A stretch of DNA of 64,000 nt from Sparassis latifolia. Lineage: Eukaryota > Basidiomycota > Agaricomycetes > Polyporales > Sparassidaceae. Within the stretch, counting starts at the first letter, position 1; the number at the start of each line of letters is the position of its first letter. The notes beneath the pieces are model-generated. The model saw only the letters and a list, made by a program, of their open reading frames with translations, had not been told where the DNA came from and did not search any database. Shown here in pieces: positions 24,401-34,320 of this stretch. Where the stretch lies: positions 806,001 through 870,000 of the forward strand of contig CM031560.1 in NCBI GenBank assembly GCA_018466975.1. Reading direction: 5' to 3'. The position numbers and the translations under genes are program-made.

Positions 24401-24836
24401 GAGTCGCAACAGGTTTTGTTCTAAAACCTCTTGAACCGCACATCCTCGGACAACAAAGTGATATATTCCAAGCTGCGCGTGTTGTCTGATGCGACTTGAA
24501 CGCGTAGAAAAAAATTACGACGCAGCAACTAGATTGGACGATTGCAGAATTACTGCTGTGTGATAATTCACATAGCACGCATCGGACGAGACCTCTGGCC
24601 CTCACCAATTTCAAAGAAAGTCACTCACCAAAGACCGCACTCAGAGGACCGCCGCCGCCATCACCGGAAAACTGCCTGCGCACAAGAGCTTTGGATATTC
24701 GGTTCTGGATTTTGTGAGCTAGAGAACGCCGGGCATGAGAAGAAGTGTGCGACGAGTGGACAGCATCGACAGAAGAGAAGAGCAAGGCAAAAGCAAGAAA
24801 AAAGACGAGGAGAAGACGGCGAAAAGCAGAAGACAT
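21436..24836 (-). CDS. Msb2-like transmembrane signalling mucin
   Basis: Four exons on the minus strand: 24629-24836, 22746-24309, 22169-22689, 21436-22112. They total 2970 bases in phase, giving 989 residues. A signal peptide (RRLLLVFFLAFALLFSSVDA) is followed by a Ser/Thr/Pro-rich mucin region containing fourteen 6-residue SQSVSA/D units. Then comes a conserved extracellular globular domain (ARIYPLDVLPGDLSNYTLISI, FVVNDTQASAQIFAWGP, QVMNYALQAYEP, LGTIWLAYIPTNQVSTLAQQI). One transmembrane helix (AIIGVVSSLGAIALLVLAFLIV) with a basic stop-transfer and an Arg-rich cytoplasmic tail complete the protein. The order signal-mucin-globular-TM-tail and the globular motifs resemble the Hkr1-Msb2 homology region of fungal Msb2 sensors, which act at the plasma membrane upstream of the filamentation or HOG MAPK pathways. 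The assignment is from memory of the family; another mucin-like sensor is possible. The unit number is likely polymorphic. Confidence 0.8.
22840..23091. repeat. 18-bp coding minisatellite, 14 units
   Basis: Fourteen near-identical 18-bp units (plus-strand core CTCGCAGACACCGACTGG) encode the SQSVSA/SQSVSD array in the mucin exon on the minus strand. The period is a multiple of three, so gain or loss of units keeps the frame. The variation is mainly GCA versus TCA/TCT in the alternating Ala/Asp codon. Confidence 0.95.
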
Positions 24837-25585
24837 GTGGGGGTCCCTGGTTACGAGACGTTGTTATGCTGTCGAGCGGGGACGGCTAGACGATGCGTCC
24901 GCCTACTAAGATGAAGGAACGTGGTACTGCTATGGTGGGCAGGAGAGAGTGGTCGTTGCTGACGACGTCGAGGGGCCAGAACCCGACGAGGGAGGAATAA
25001 GTTAGGTCGACGGACCCGTGGTGGCGGGAAGATGAGACGTCTTTGTTCTTATTTTGCTCACATCTCTCATCAACCGCCATGGCACCGCCTCCCGACGCTC
25101 AGATCGATTGTCGACTGTGTCTTTCAGAAATCATGTCTTGTATACTCTCTGAATATATGTGTCTTCTGCCCGTTGCATGCATGATAAGTTGTGTACATGA
25201 ATGGTTTACATGCATCATACTCGATCACACACTCCAAATTGGGTAACGGTTATGGACGTCATCAAAATCCGGTCACATCTGGCTGATAAACATCTGTGAC
25301 TGAACGAACTTATCGTTCGGGCGGAATACGCATTTCCAGACTCAACGCGAGTGAGAGACTGGGCGCATTGCGCGAAAATTATTGGGGTCAAAACATGGAA
25401 GATCCAGGCGCACCCCCGCAGCAAGCGCGCAGTTCCATCATCCCAGTAAATTGCGACAGAAACATATCTTGCTCGTACTTATGGCATGGATGGTACGCAT
25501 ACATGACATGAGATAATGCGATGGTGTAGGTGCAACAAAGGCAGAAAAAGGTGAGCAGCAGTAATTCGATGTGAGGGCAAGGCGG
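24837..25585. other. Intergenic, mucin promoter side
   Basis: No coding frame is supported. This is the 5' flank of the mucin gene (minus) and the 3' flank of the uL23 gene (minus). Confidence 0.6.
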
Positions 25586-26279
25586 TTAGATGAAACCAAT
25601 CTGCGCGTCAAACCCGAGTAAGCACGGAAAAAATCAAAACGCGATATACGAACCTTGTTTGCCACGTCCAGCGCATCGTGGTCGGGCGCCAACCGCACGT
25701 AGGCCTTTTTCTTGCCATCGGGACTACAACCAGCATGAGAATTACCTCATGAACTTGCGTAAAGTTGTACCCACCGGATGAGCGTGTTGACCTTCAAAGC
25801 CTGAACGTCGTACAGCTTCTTCACCGCGTCCTTAATTTGACGCTTGTTCGACCTGATGTCGACGATGAAGACCAGGGTGTTATTCTCCTCAATCTTCTTC
25901 ATCGCCGACTCAGTGTTCAGCGGCCTGCATTATGATATCAACAAATGTTCACATCGCATGCCATGCGTTCAGGAAACCATCGAACTCACGAGACAATCGT
26001 CCGGAACTGGTCCATTCGTGGCACATGTGGGATGGACTTGCGAGGGTACTTAGGTTCACGAGGCAGGCGGAGAGTCTTGGGGCGGTGGAACGACACAGAG
26101 TAGTGGACCTTCCGCGAGTCGTGGGCGTGTGTACCGGCGAGCGCGGCCTTTTTCGCTGCCTTGGCCTTGGCATCCTTCCCCGTGGCTACGGCGAAAGAGT
26201 CAGGTCATGCTGAAATTATGATCCGTACACACATACCCTTGGCGGCCGCCTTACCCTTCGTGCTCTTTGTCGGGGCCAT
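25586..26279 (-). CDS. RPL25: 60S ribosomal protein uL23 (L25/L23a)
   Basis: Five exons on the minus strand: 26237-26279, 25990-26185, 25775-25924, 25654-25723, 25586-25600. They total 474 bases in phase, giving 157 residues. The sequence has the Lys/Ala-rich N-terminal extension ([22 protein letters not shown]) that carries the nuclear import signal, the conserved [19 protein letters not shown], the globular core [20 protein letters not shown] and the usual end [12 protein letters not shown]. uL23 binds 25S rRNA near the peptide exit tunnel and docks nascent-chain factors. The last exon is only 15 nt, encoding IGFI and the stop. Introns near the start codon are typical of ribosomal protein genes. 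Confidence 0.95.
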
Positions 26280-27122
26280 TGGTTATCGCGTGGTCTAGAG
26301 GAAACATCATTAGCACCGTGCAACCAAAAGTAGGTTGCAAGCGTAGAGGTAGGGTGTTGTCGGCTCGTTCTACTCCGAACACGCTTCACCGGAAGAACAT
26401 GAACCTTCCAGTTGCGTTCCAGTAATGTTGTCTGGTATGAGACGGGACCACGCGTCCTGACGCCTAAAGCTCGCTTTCACCCCTAGGGCCTCCTGCCTCA
26501 AGCAGGTAATCCGTCGCTCCTTACTCCAATCCAGCCTCTTCCACCACAAATATTGGGACCGGACCTCCAGCATAGTACTCCAGACAACCTCCAAGATCCA
26601 TTTGGCTTGCACAACAAGAATAGAAGACTCACTTTGACGAACGTCGGCCTGTGTTATGGTTGAGGTTGTCCGGATGATATGCAAATTTGCCTTTGCGGAA
26701 GTTGCCGAGTTACGGCACTTGCAACCATCGATTTTTTATCCCCAAATTATCCCATTCTCGCTCGACCTGAGGCGCCCGACTACAACAAAGTTGTGCTGTA
26801 CACAAGTGGTAGAGCTCGGGTGTTCTCACTCTCCGATCGGAAGGTGCAGTCTCCGTTGGCCGGAGGTCAACGATTCAGACGCTGTGAACTGCCCTTGCAT
26901 ATAGCTCTAATGTACAACACAGTAAGTTCCATTCTATGTGACATTGCGTGTAATATGCCTGCGCAGGTGCCATGAAAATTTCCAGCAAGGTTGAGAGCTC
27001 CTCCTCGTTGTAGCGAACATGATGTCGATACCGATTTGAGTTCAAGCAGTCCTGGTATAAGATACCATCTACGCTCCCGCTCTCATCAAGTCCCCGTGCT
27101 GTTAGCACTTCCAAACGCGAAG
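26280..27122. other. Divergent promoter region, uL23 / Dug3-like
   Basis: The two genes are transcribed away from each other, so the 0.84-kb gap must carry both promoters. Several 80-100 codon frames overlap here, but none has a recognisable motif. No clear TATA box was picked out. Confidence 0.6.
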
Positions 27123-28194
27123 ATGTGTCGATGGTTCGCGTATCTCTCCAAGTCGGAACCCTGTCTCTTGGAGGACGTACTCATTGTCCCTGCCCATTCT
27201 TTGGCGAAGCAGGTGCACGACCACTATTTGCCCATGCTGGCTTACTACGAACCCGACTCTAATGCGCGCGACACGGACAAGGAGATTAAACTCCGCAACA
27301 GTTTGTATAATTTGGATGGGCTTGGAATGGCTTGGTGGGACATCATCAGACTCGTTCGTCCTGAGCCACGTCTGACCCTTTCTGCTCCCCAGGTACACAA
27401 CATCTCGGGCAGAATTCGGGGAATGCGATGGACCACACCCGGCTGTGTACAAAGTCCTCCGCCAGCCGATGAATGATCCGGCATTCCTGTCTGTTTGCGC
27501 CAACACCTCCACACTAGCCGTCTTCGCACACATCCGCGCCGCCAGCGGCGGCACTGCCATCACAGAGTACAACAACCATCCCTTTCAATTCGGAAGGTGG
27601 TTGTTCATGCATAACGGTGTCATCGCGCACTTCAGCACGATCAAACGGCAGCTCATCGCGGAGATATCAGACGAGGCTCTGCAGCTGGTGCGGGGTACGA
27701 CGGACTCGGAGCATCTCGCTGCCCTGTTCTTCACGTACCTTGAAGAGAAGAAAGGTGCAACCGCATGGGGAACGAGTCACACGCTGGAGGATGTCAAGCA
27801 CACGCTGGAGAAGGCAATCTCCAAAGTGCTTGAGATCCAGAAGCAGGTGGTAGCGCAGCCGGACGCGTCGAGCTTAAACATCGCTATCACCGACGGTACA
27901 CAGCTGCTCTGCATCCGATTCCGAAACCATCCCACGGAACATCCCCCATCCCTTTACTTCTCCACGCAGGCAGGTGTAGCCCTCAATCGGAAATACCCTG
28001 GGCACCCCGACATGGAGTGGACACATAACTCGCAGACATTGAAGGACGATCACGAGCACGGAGAGCATATCATCGTCGCTAGTGAACCTACTACTTTCAA
28101 GAAGCAGGACTGGGAACTGTTGAAGAAGAACGAGTGCATCATGGTGGACCCGAACATGGTATTGACACGGTCATCGGTCGAAATAGCATACTGA
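27123..28194 (+). CDS. DUG3: Dug3-like class II glutamine amidotransferase
   Basis: Two exons, 27123-27334 and 27393-28194, give 337 residues in phase. The protein begins MCRWFAY, exposing the N-terminal nucleophile Cys2 after Met removal, as in Ntn-hydrolase class II amidotransferases. Further family landmarks are LIVPAHSLAKQV, NLDGLGMAWYTTSR across the splice junction, GPHPAVYKVLRQPMNDPAF, VFAHIRAASGG, NNHPFQFGRWLFMHNG, TDSEHLAALFF and the C-terminal HIIVASEPTTF. In yeast, Dug3 with Dug2 degrades glutathione in the alternative gamma-glutamyl-cycle-independent pathway in the cytosol. Length is close to the yeast protein. Assignment to Dug3 and not to another class II amidotransferase is good but made by eye. 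Confidence 0.88.
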
Positions 28195-28918
28195 TAACGG
28201 GACTGAGAACATATGTGTACATAGAGGTGATACTGTGCGGTGGTCATGATAGGGATGGTAGTATGTGACGAAGATCCATGGTAATTTGCCGAAGACAATT
28301 AGTGAACAGTGTTCGGAGAACGCGTCTCGCGACCACCATTCGTACACCGACCACCTCTTCTACTGCGCGGGCAAGTATCGAAGCGCCAACTGAGGGAGTG
28401 TCTCAGAATTCGCGAAATGCGGCCTCCTCCAATTCTTGTTCAATATCCGCAGACCAAGATCTATGAGCTGAACGGGCACCGGTGAGCCATCCACAACGGC
28501 AGTGTTTGATAGAACGGCCTTCGTATACTGGAATAGATGCGAATCTTGCCACGAGTCGAGCAGCAATAGGTATATCCAATACCCGAACATGCATGCTTCC
28601 GAGTAAAGGACGAGGCAGTGAAGAGCATTACCCACAACGCTTTGGAGGCTGACGTATGACGACAAGAGTACAAACGCAGGGAACACCACCGACCTCAAAA
28701 CAAGGTTTGCAGCTTCTCCTTCGTACGACCTGCGATAGAATGTCTCCTGGGAGCGGGGCATTTTCGTATTTGAGAGCGACATGATGATTGCATCCCGATA
28801 CTCCAAGAGGCAATGAATTCAAGAACCAGCTCAAATATTTGATGCGCTCTAATATTACGGTATATCAGTAACGATGTGGGAGAACATTTACGGAAAGATT
28901 TACCATGAAGTTTGAGAC
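28195..28918. other. Intergenic, no gene supported
   Basis: A 148-codon minus-strand frame (28806-28360) overlaps several others and has no recognised motif. It could be a further 3' exon of the unresolved minus-strand gene described next, but no splice chain was established. Confidence 0.4.
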
Positions 28919-29485
28919 TCAGCGACGCAGCAACATTTCCCAGAGCATCGTCAACCAGGAAGATTTAGGTGCATCGTCGCGTGAGGGTATGAGAATGGGC
29001 TGCTCCTCAGGACCCACAAGAGTGCTGTCATCGCTGCTTCCAGCTTCACTGCAGCCGGTAACCGATGACGCCCTAGATGATGGCGGTTCGGGGCTGGTGG
29101 CTCTATGGGACTGGTCCTTGATGTTCTCCGAGATATCCCATTCTATACCCTCCATTGAATCGTCCTTAATATCCTCTTTGAAATCCTCGTTTGAGTTATC
29201 CACGAGAGTGACCTCCGAATCTACCGAATCCCTTCGACGAGGTAGAAGCAGCGCAGTGGCTGAGTCCGGAGTCAAGGTGTCGCCTCCAAGCGGCGAAGGA
29301 AAGTCCTCCTTCAAAACCCAAGTGACCTCTTCCATTACTTCGAGAGCCCGCTTTTTGTAAACAGGAGAACGCGGAACATCGCCTTCGAAGAGACCGACCG
29401 AAGCTGCGGATGCAGGACCCTTGCTTCGACAACGCTTTTTGTGTAGGTTCAGAGTAAGTGATACGTCTGATCTCGAGGATACCAA
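28919..29485 (-). CDS. Hypothetical acidic/Ser-rich coding frame, probably a 3' exon
   Basis: The 188-codon frame has a basic start (LHKKRCRSKGPAS) and a strongly biased acidic, Ser-rich body (NSNEDFKEDIKDDSMEG, SPEPPSSRASSVTG, SSDDSTLVGPEEQP). This bias is typical of real disordered protein and not of chance frames. The first Met sits right after an intron-like segment, so this is probably the last exon of a gene extending upstream. No domain recognised. Confidence 0.45.
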   Translation of the reverse strand: MVSSRSDVSLTLNLHKKRCRSKGPASAASVGLFEGDVPRSPVYKKRALEVMEEVTWVLKEDFPSPLGGDTLTPDSATALLLPRRRDSVDSEVTLVDNSNEDFKEDIKDDSMEGIEWDISENIKDQSHRATSPEPPSSRASSVTGCSEAGSSDDSTLVGPEEQPILIPSRDDAPKSSWLTMLWEMLLRR

Positions 29486-29535
29486 ATTACATCTGGCTGA
29501 TACATTAGCATTGATGTTTGACGAGATCTCAAATA

Positions 29536-31421
29536 TTACTTACGGCATACACCGAGCCCGAGATCGCCTGGGGCGATAGCTGGGTATCCTCGACACATAT
29601 AACCGGCGGTTAGAAAGGGCGATGGAGATCCGACGGCACGATAATGAAGACGACCGCTGAGCTTCATTCGCTTGACGACACTCTGATTCAGAATGTCCGC
29701 CGGGGTGGAGATGCGAAACATTCAGGGGCGTGAAATTACGCAGCAGTGGGCTCAGATCTGGGAAAGCCCATAGGTCAACAGCATGACAGGGATCTATTCG
29801 CAAGCAACAAGGCAGCTCGAATTTTCGAAGGACTTCAGTCAAAGGAGTGGGAGGCCCAGTGCGTGTCTGACGTCCGCTTGCTTCACGGAAGCATGACAAG
29901 TATACCTGACTCCCTATAGCGCATGCAATGGTAGACAGTGAGAACCGGCTGAAGGTATTATGCATATTGGCTATCGCTTCGTTCACCATCCCCCAGTGGT
30001 ACTTGCCCTCTTCTGACTTGATCCAGCGAATTGTGGTATATAGCTGCATGCCCAGTGCATCGAGATAGCGTGTCATATACCGAATAGTTGAGAACGTGAG
30101 GATGTATCCAGCTTCGCATTTCCCGCAGGAGGCCAATATGAGCTCCTGCTGTTGGTGAGTACAGATGACCTATGACTGAATGTGAGACAAGCCACAGACG
30201 AAGGTCGCCATTGAGAAAGAGATGAACGAGAAAAACTCACTATAGCGATCGATGTCCGCACTACTTCGTCTGGGTACAGTATACACAGCTTGATGAGGGA
30301 CGTCTCTATGACTCCGACATGATGCAATAACGTCTCAAACGCAGTATTCCACTGCAGATGCTCTCTTGCAGGCAAACTGCAATAGGGCAGACAATCTTTG
30401 TCTGCGGACGAGGGTGAAATAGCATATCGCCTTCGATAACAGAGACTTACATGTGTTGAACGTGTCCACAAGGCACTGGACTCTGTTCGTCGCCTGTTCT
30501 ATAGTTAACACTTGGAACGGCAAAAAAGGAGCATGCAATGTGGACATAAAGCAGATAGTGTGCTCAGGAGAGGGGGATGGCTAGCTCAGAATCAAAGTCG
30601 CCGGCCATTTGACCGTCACTCCCGTACCCAGTCAGACAATCATCACAGTGCCAGGGTTACGATACCGTGGGTGGACATCGGGTCGACTGTCGAGAACGCC
30701 ATCTTACATATCCATTTTGGGCTATGTGACCCAGTTGGTAGACAGCGGAAACAAAAAGGTAGTTCGCGGAAGCAGATGACAATAGAGAAGCATATGACAT
30801 CAACAAAAGAGAGATGCACTGTGGCAAAGGGTGTGAGATGTAGAACAATAGGATAAAGTCTATCTGTCCACAGTGTCGTGAAGGACGGCAGGCGTGTGCC
30901 AGTGGAGATCTAATGAAGTTCGCCGAGTATTGAGCGCTGAAGCGGCTATAGATGGATATGTAGCGTGTCTATAAATGTAAGTGCTATATCGATATCTCAA
31001 CCTTGCCCGTCGTACAACCTTAAGCAGGCCAGTTGTGCTTACCTGGTCACAAAGGACGCGCACGGATTCTCGTCCAGCATCACGGTGATATAGGATTGAA
31101 GTTGCCAGACGAGCGCCAACGGATGTCTACCGGATGAGTTCATGGTCCAGGAGTAAACAACTTGCCAAAAGGACATTCATATCCGAGTCCAACGGATAGA
31201 TGCCGAGGCAAATCACCCACTACGCGTATCTGAGGTATATCTGAGGCAACCCTGAGGTGAGTGTACTTATACAAGTAGTGCTGCAAGGCGTGGATCCTCC
31301 CGGCCGCCGCCGTCTTTAGCGTCACGGTTCCGATTTTCCCAGAATCAGTCAAGACTGGTGTCTGAGAAGATCTACCCCGCTTCTGTCGAGCCTCAATAGA
31401 CGCCAAAAGGTGAGACAACAA
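29536..31421 (-). other. Unresolved minus-strand coding-looking region
   Basis: Consecutive minus-strand frames look coding and lie in a consistent order: HLQWNTAFETLLHHVG / IETSLIKLCILYPDEVVRTSIA near 30240-30360, YMTRYLDALGMQLYTTIRW and KYHWGMVNEAIANMHNTFS near 29950-30080, SIEARQKRGRSSQ and RIHALQHYLYKYTHL near 31270-31410. GT...AG pairs exist between them, but I could not build one chain with agreeing phases and recognise no domain. Probably one multi-exon gene joined to 28919-29485. Confidence 0.35.
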
Positions 31422-32117
31422 TAGTGGGTAGGGGCCTTACATCAGCCTGCCTAATGGATCATTATTATTACTTGCCGTTCTTGTGGGCGCTTGTTGACGC
31501 GCGTTCGATCGTTGTATCTCTCCTGAGTTGTACACCACCAGACGAGCCGGGTACCGGATGGGTAATCAGGCTCCTAAAACCATCTGTCGTTACAGCGTTC
31601 TCGCTCCTTTATCCTAGCACGCATGTTTTAGGAGGTCATGTGACATATGTTTTATGAGACTTACCCTTTTAAACAATTGTCAGATCAGGACGAGCACTAA
31701 GAGGAGGAGAACGCTGTAAGATGGCTGGCCGAACTCGTCATCCGGATTGTTCCGAGTTTATGCAAGCCTATGTTTCTCGCAGGAACTTTGAGATAAACCA
31801 CCATAGGTCTTATTTTGTGAGGCACGAGCAGCCCAAAATTGGTTGCTTGCCGTGCACTGCAGTTCATAACATTGCACAGGCAACTCGCAAAGGCCGGAGC
31901 TACAGTGCTTTGCACATGAAGCTGCGTTCTCGATTCTGTAAAAGTTATTTGTTGTAGCCAAATAGTCACAGCATGTCACACCAAAATTATATTTTTTGAA
32001 TTCCCTTGTACCGCCTGGCAGGATTGCATTGTCCATCTGTAACCCTGGCTTAGGGTTACAACCCGGAATTCCCCGAAGACGGTTGATATTCCACACGTGC
32101 GCCTTTGTTGTTGCTCC
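31422..32117. other. No gene seen
   Basis: Only short frames occur. A GGCTTAGGGTTA string near 32046 is an isolated telomere-like hexamer and not an array. Confidence 0.5.
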
Positions 32118-32342
32118 AGAACTACTCTGTACGCACCAACAAAGGTATGTCTCATATTACACATTTGCTCCTCAGTACTTACCAGAACTACTCTGTACGC
32201 ACCAACAAAGGTATGTCTCATATTACACATTTGCTCCTCAGTACTTACCAGAACTACTCTGTACGCACCAACAAAGGTATGTCTCATATTACACATTTGC
32301 TCCTCAGTACTTACCAGAACTACTCTGTACGCACCAACGAAG
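32118..32342. repeat. 66-bp tandem repeat, three full units and a partial fourth
   Basis: Units start at 32118, 32184, 32250 and 32316 (partial, diverging after ACGCACCAAC) and appear identical to one another. Each contains a GGTATGT donor-like and CTCAG acceptor-like site on the plus strand and GGTAAGTACTGAG on the minus strand. The 66-bp period keeps frames open in several registers, which accounts for overlapping repetitive open frames on both strands. Confidence 0.95.
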
Positions 32343-32849
32343 ACATTTTGTTCCTGTTCCGTTGTTGAGTGTTGCCGGTCGTGCACTGGCTTCCACTTTT
32401 TTTTGAACATCGAACGAACCTTCTATTGCGTTGCAGCTCTCTCCCTCGAGAATGCGCCCTCCGAGCCTAAAGGCTATCTTTCGGATCAATCTGCGAGCCA
32501 CGAGGCTGCGGAAGCATCGCCCCACCGCCCCATCCGAGCCCCAATGAGTGCTCTGCTCTGATGCAAGCACCCTTGTCATCCACCTCCACCTACCTACTGC
32601 CCACCCTGCCTGCCAACACTCGCACCTGCATCCATGACCTCTTCGATGTTCTCCCGTTCGACAACATCGAGAACCTTCAAGAGGTCCTGAACCCAGATTC
32701 TCGCCCGGCCTCGGTCTTCTCATATCTTTCACTAAGCATCTTATCAGCACTTTTCCCGATCACTACCAAGGCCTCCTCGCTGGTGGTATCTCTGTGATCC
32801 AGATCCCTCTCATCCAGTAGCTCGGATCTCGATACTTCTATTGTTATCA

Positions 32850-33402
32850 TGTCCAACAACAACGTCGCATCAGTCGTACAGTCCTCCACGAAGCACGCTC
32901 CCATTCTCACCCCATGGAAAATCTCTCCCACCATTGCACACTCGTGGGAGAACACGTGCCTCCAATACTTCAAACACAACAATGTCGTGAATGAAAAGAA
33001 AGTCTCCAAAGTTACCCTGGCTTCCAAGACACGATCATTAGTGACTGGTACTACAACGATGTGGATACCTACGATGCAATGAGCTGGAAAGATTTCCTCT
33101 CTGCCTTCCATTCCCGCTTCTTACCGAAGGGCTGGGAATCATCCATCCTTACCCAGCTCCTTTGTTCACGCCAGAGAGAGGACAAATCTTTCCAAGACTG
33201 GGTCCTCTCCATTGAGAAGCTCAACACAATTCTCCATGGCTCCCCCTCTCGCCTCGATGATGCCCACCTCCATGCACAGATCAGCGCAACCATCTGCGCG
33301 CCGGACTTAGACAATGTCGCTGACGAGATTGTAGTTTCGTCGCAAGCCGGAAAGGTGGAGTACGAGCGGAATCAAGTCCGCATGGGGTCTGAGATGCAAT
33401 GA
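32850..33402 (+). pseudogene. Ty3/gypsy Gag fragment, frameshifted
   Basis: Starts MSNNNVASVVQSS. The capsid-like region TIAHSWENTCLQYFKHN, DWYYNDVDTYDAMSWKDFL, LLCSRQREDKSFQDWVLSIEKLNTI, SPSRLDDAHL and ICAPDLDNVADEI matches Gag of basidiomycete gypsy elements. The reading frame shifts once near 33015-33020, and the sequence ends at 33402 with no zinc knuckle or protease in phase. It lies on the opposite strand from the nearby pol remnant, so the two are pieces of different or rearranged copies. No LTRs found. Confidence 0.8.
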
Positions 33403-33875
33403 AGGAGAAGAGTCTATTCCAGAGGTATGAGGTGGGTGGCCTGAAAGCGTAGCTAGGAAAATCTCTGTAGTCGCAATAATCACTGGAAACACATCAGAGT
33501 AAAATCGCACTGCCCTAAGGAGAACACTGAAGCGTGAAAATGCAAGACTGCCCAGAAAACACACAAACGCAAGACTGCCAAAGACACACTAACTGGATGG
33601 GATGAGAATGTGAATGAGGCTTTCACAAGCGTACCTTCCGGGATGGTGGTTTCTACCCCGACCTCTTCCCCTGCCATCATACTTAAACTGGTCCTGACCT
33701 TTCCTGCCCTCCTGATACTGCCCGCATCTGCTTAACAATCGCTCCGCTGAATCACTGCCCATCACGCCATATCTCGCAATCCCGTCCCCTCACACTCCTA
33801 CTCATTCCGAGGGATCCTCCATCACTGAAACCACCTGAGCACCTAATAAGGATCTGCCTGCCTCGGAGGCATCTC

Positions 33876-33939
33876 TCATCCCGAACTCAATCTCCCATCC
33901 CGAACTCAATCTCCCATCCCGAACTCAATCTCCCATCCA
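33876..33939. repeat. 19-bp tandem repeat, three copies
   Basis: CCCATCCCGAACTCAATCT repeats three times in a row (the first with CTCAT in place of CCCAT) within the gene-free stretch between the gypsy gag and pol fragments. Confidence 0.9.
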
Positions 33940-34320
33940 TGGACGCCAGCATCATCCTTTGCAAATACACCCTCGCGGAAGTGCTTCTTCGCATTGAGAT
34001 CTTTATAAAAATTCTTCTAAGATAATTCACAAAGATCATCTTCAGTTTGAGATGGACTGCTTAGTTAGCGGGAAGTTAATCCTTTTTTCATGCTTATTAG
34101 CACTAAAGATTATCGTTAATAACTGACAATGATGCTTTTCATGAACAGGGTAGTTGAGTTCAGGAACTTTCAACTGTACAAAGTCAAAGGCGACGGGACA
34201 AGCAGATTTGGGGGTGAGGCCAAAAGAGAGGACAGCACCAGTGCACCAATCACTCGCATCAGAGCAAACAAAGATTTTGTTGTCACCCATGTTTTGATGG
34301 TCAATGACAGTAAGGCATTC

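Noticed and set aside
22809..24434. 541-codon plus-strand open frame as a real protein gene
   Set aside because: It is exactly antisense to the mucin exon, whose four-exon model has a signal peptide, TM helix and agreeing phases. The open plus-strand frame follows from Ser/Thr/Ala codon composition.
32040..32062. Interstitial telomere-like sequence (TTAGGGTTA)
   Set aside because: A single hexamer-and-a-half, no array.
32097..32561. Repetitive 87-154 codon frames (NYSVRTNKGMSHITHLLLSTYQ and others) as genes
   Set aside because: They are translations of the 66-bp minisatellite in several registers on both strands. No domain or independent coding evidence.
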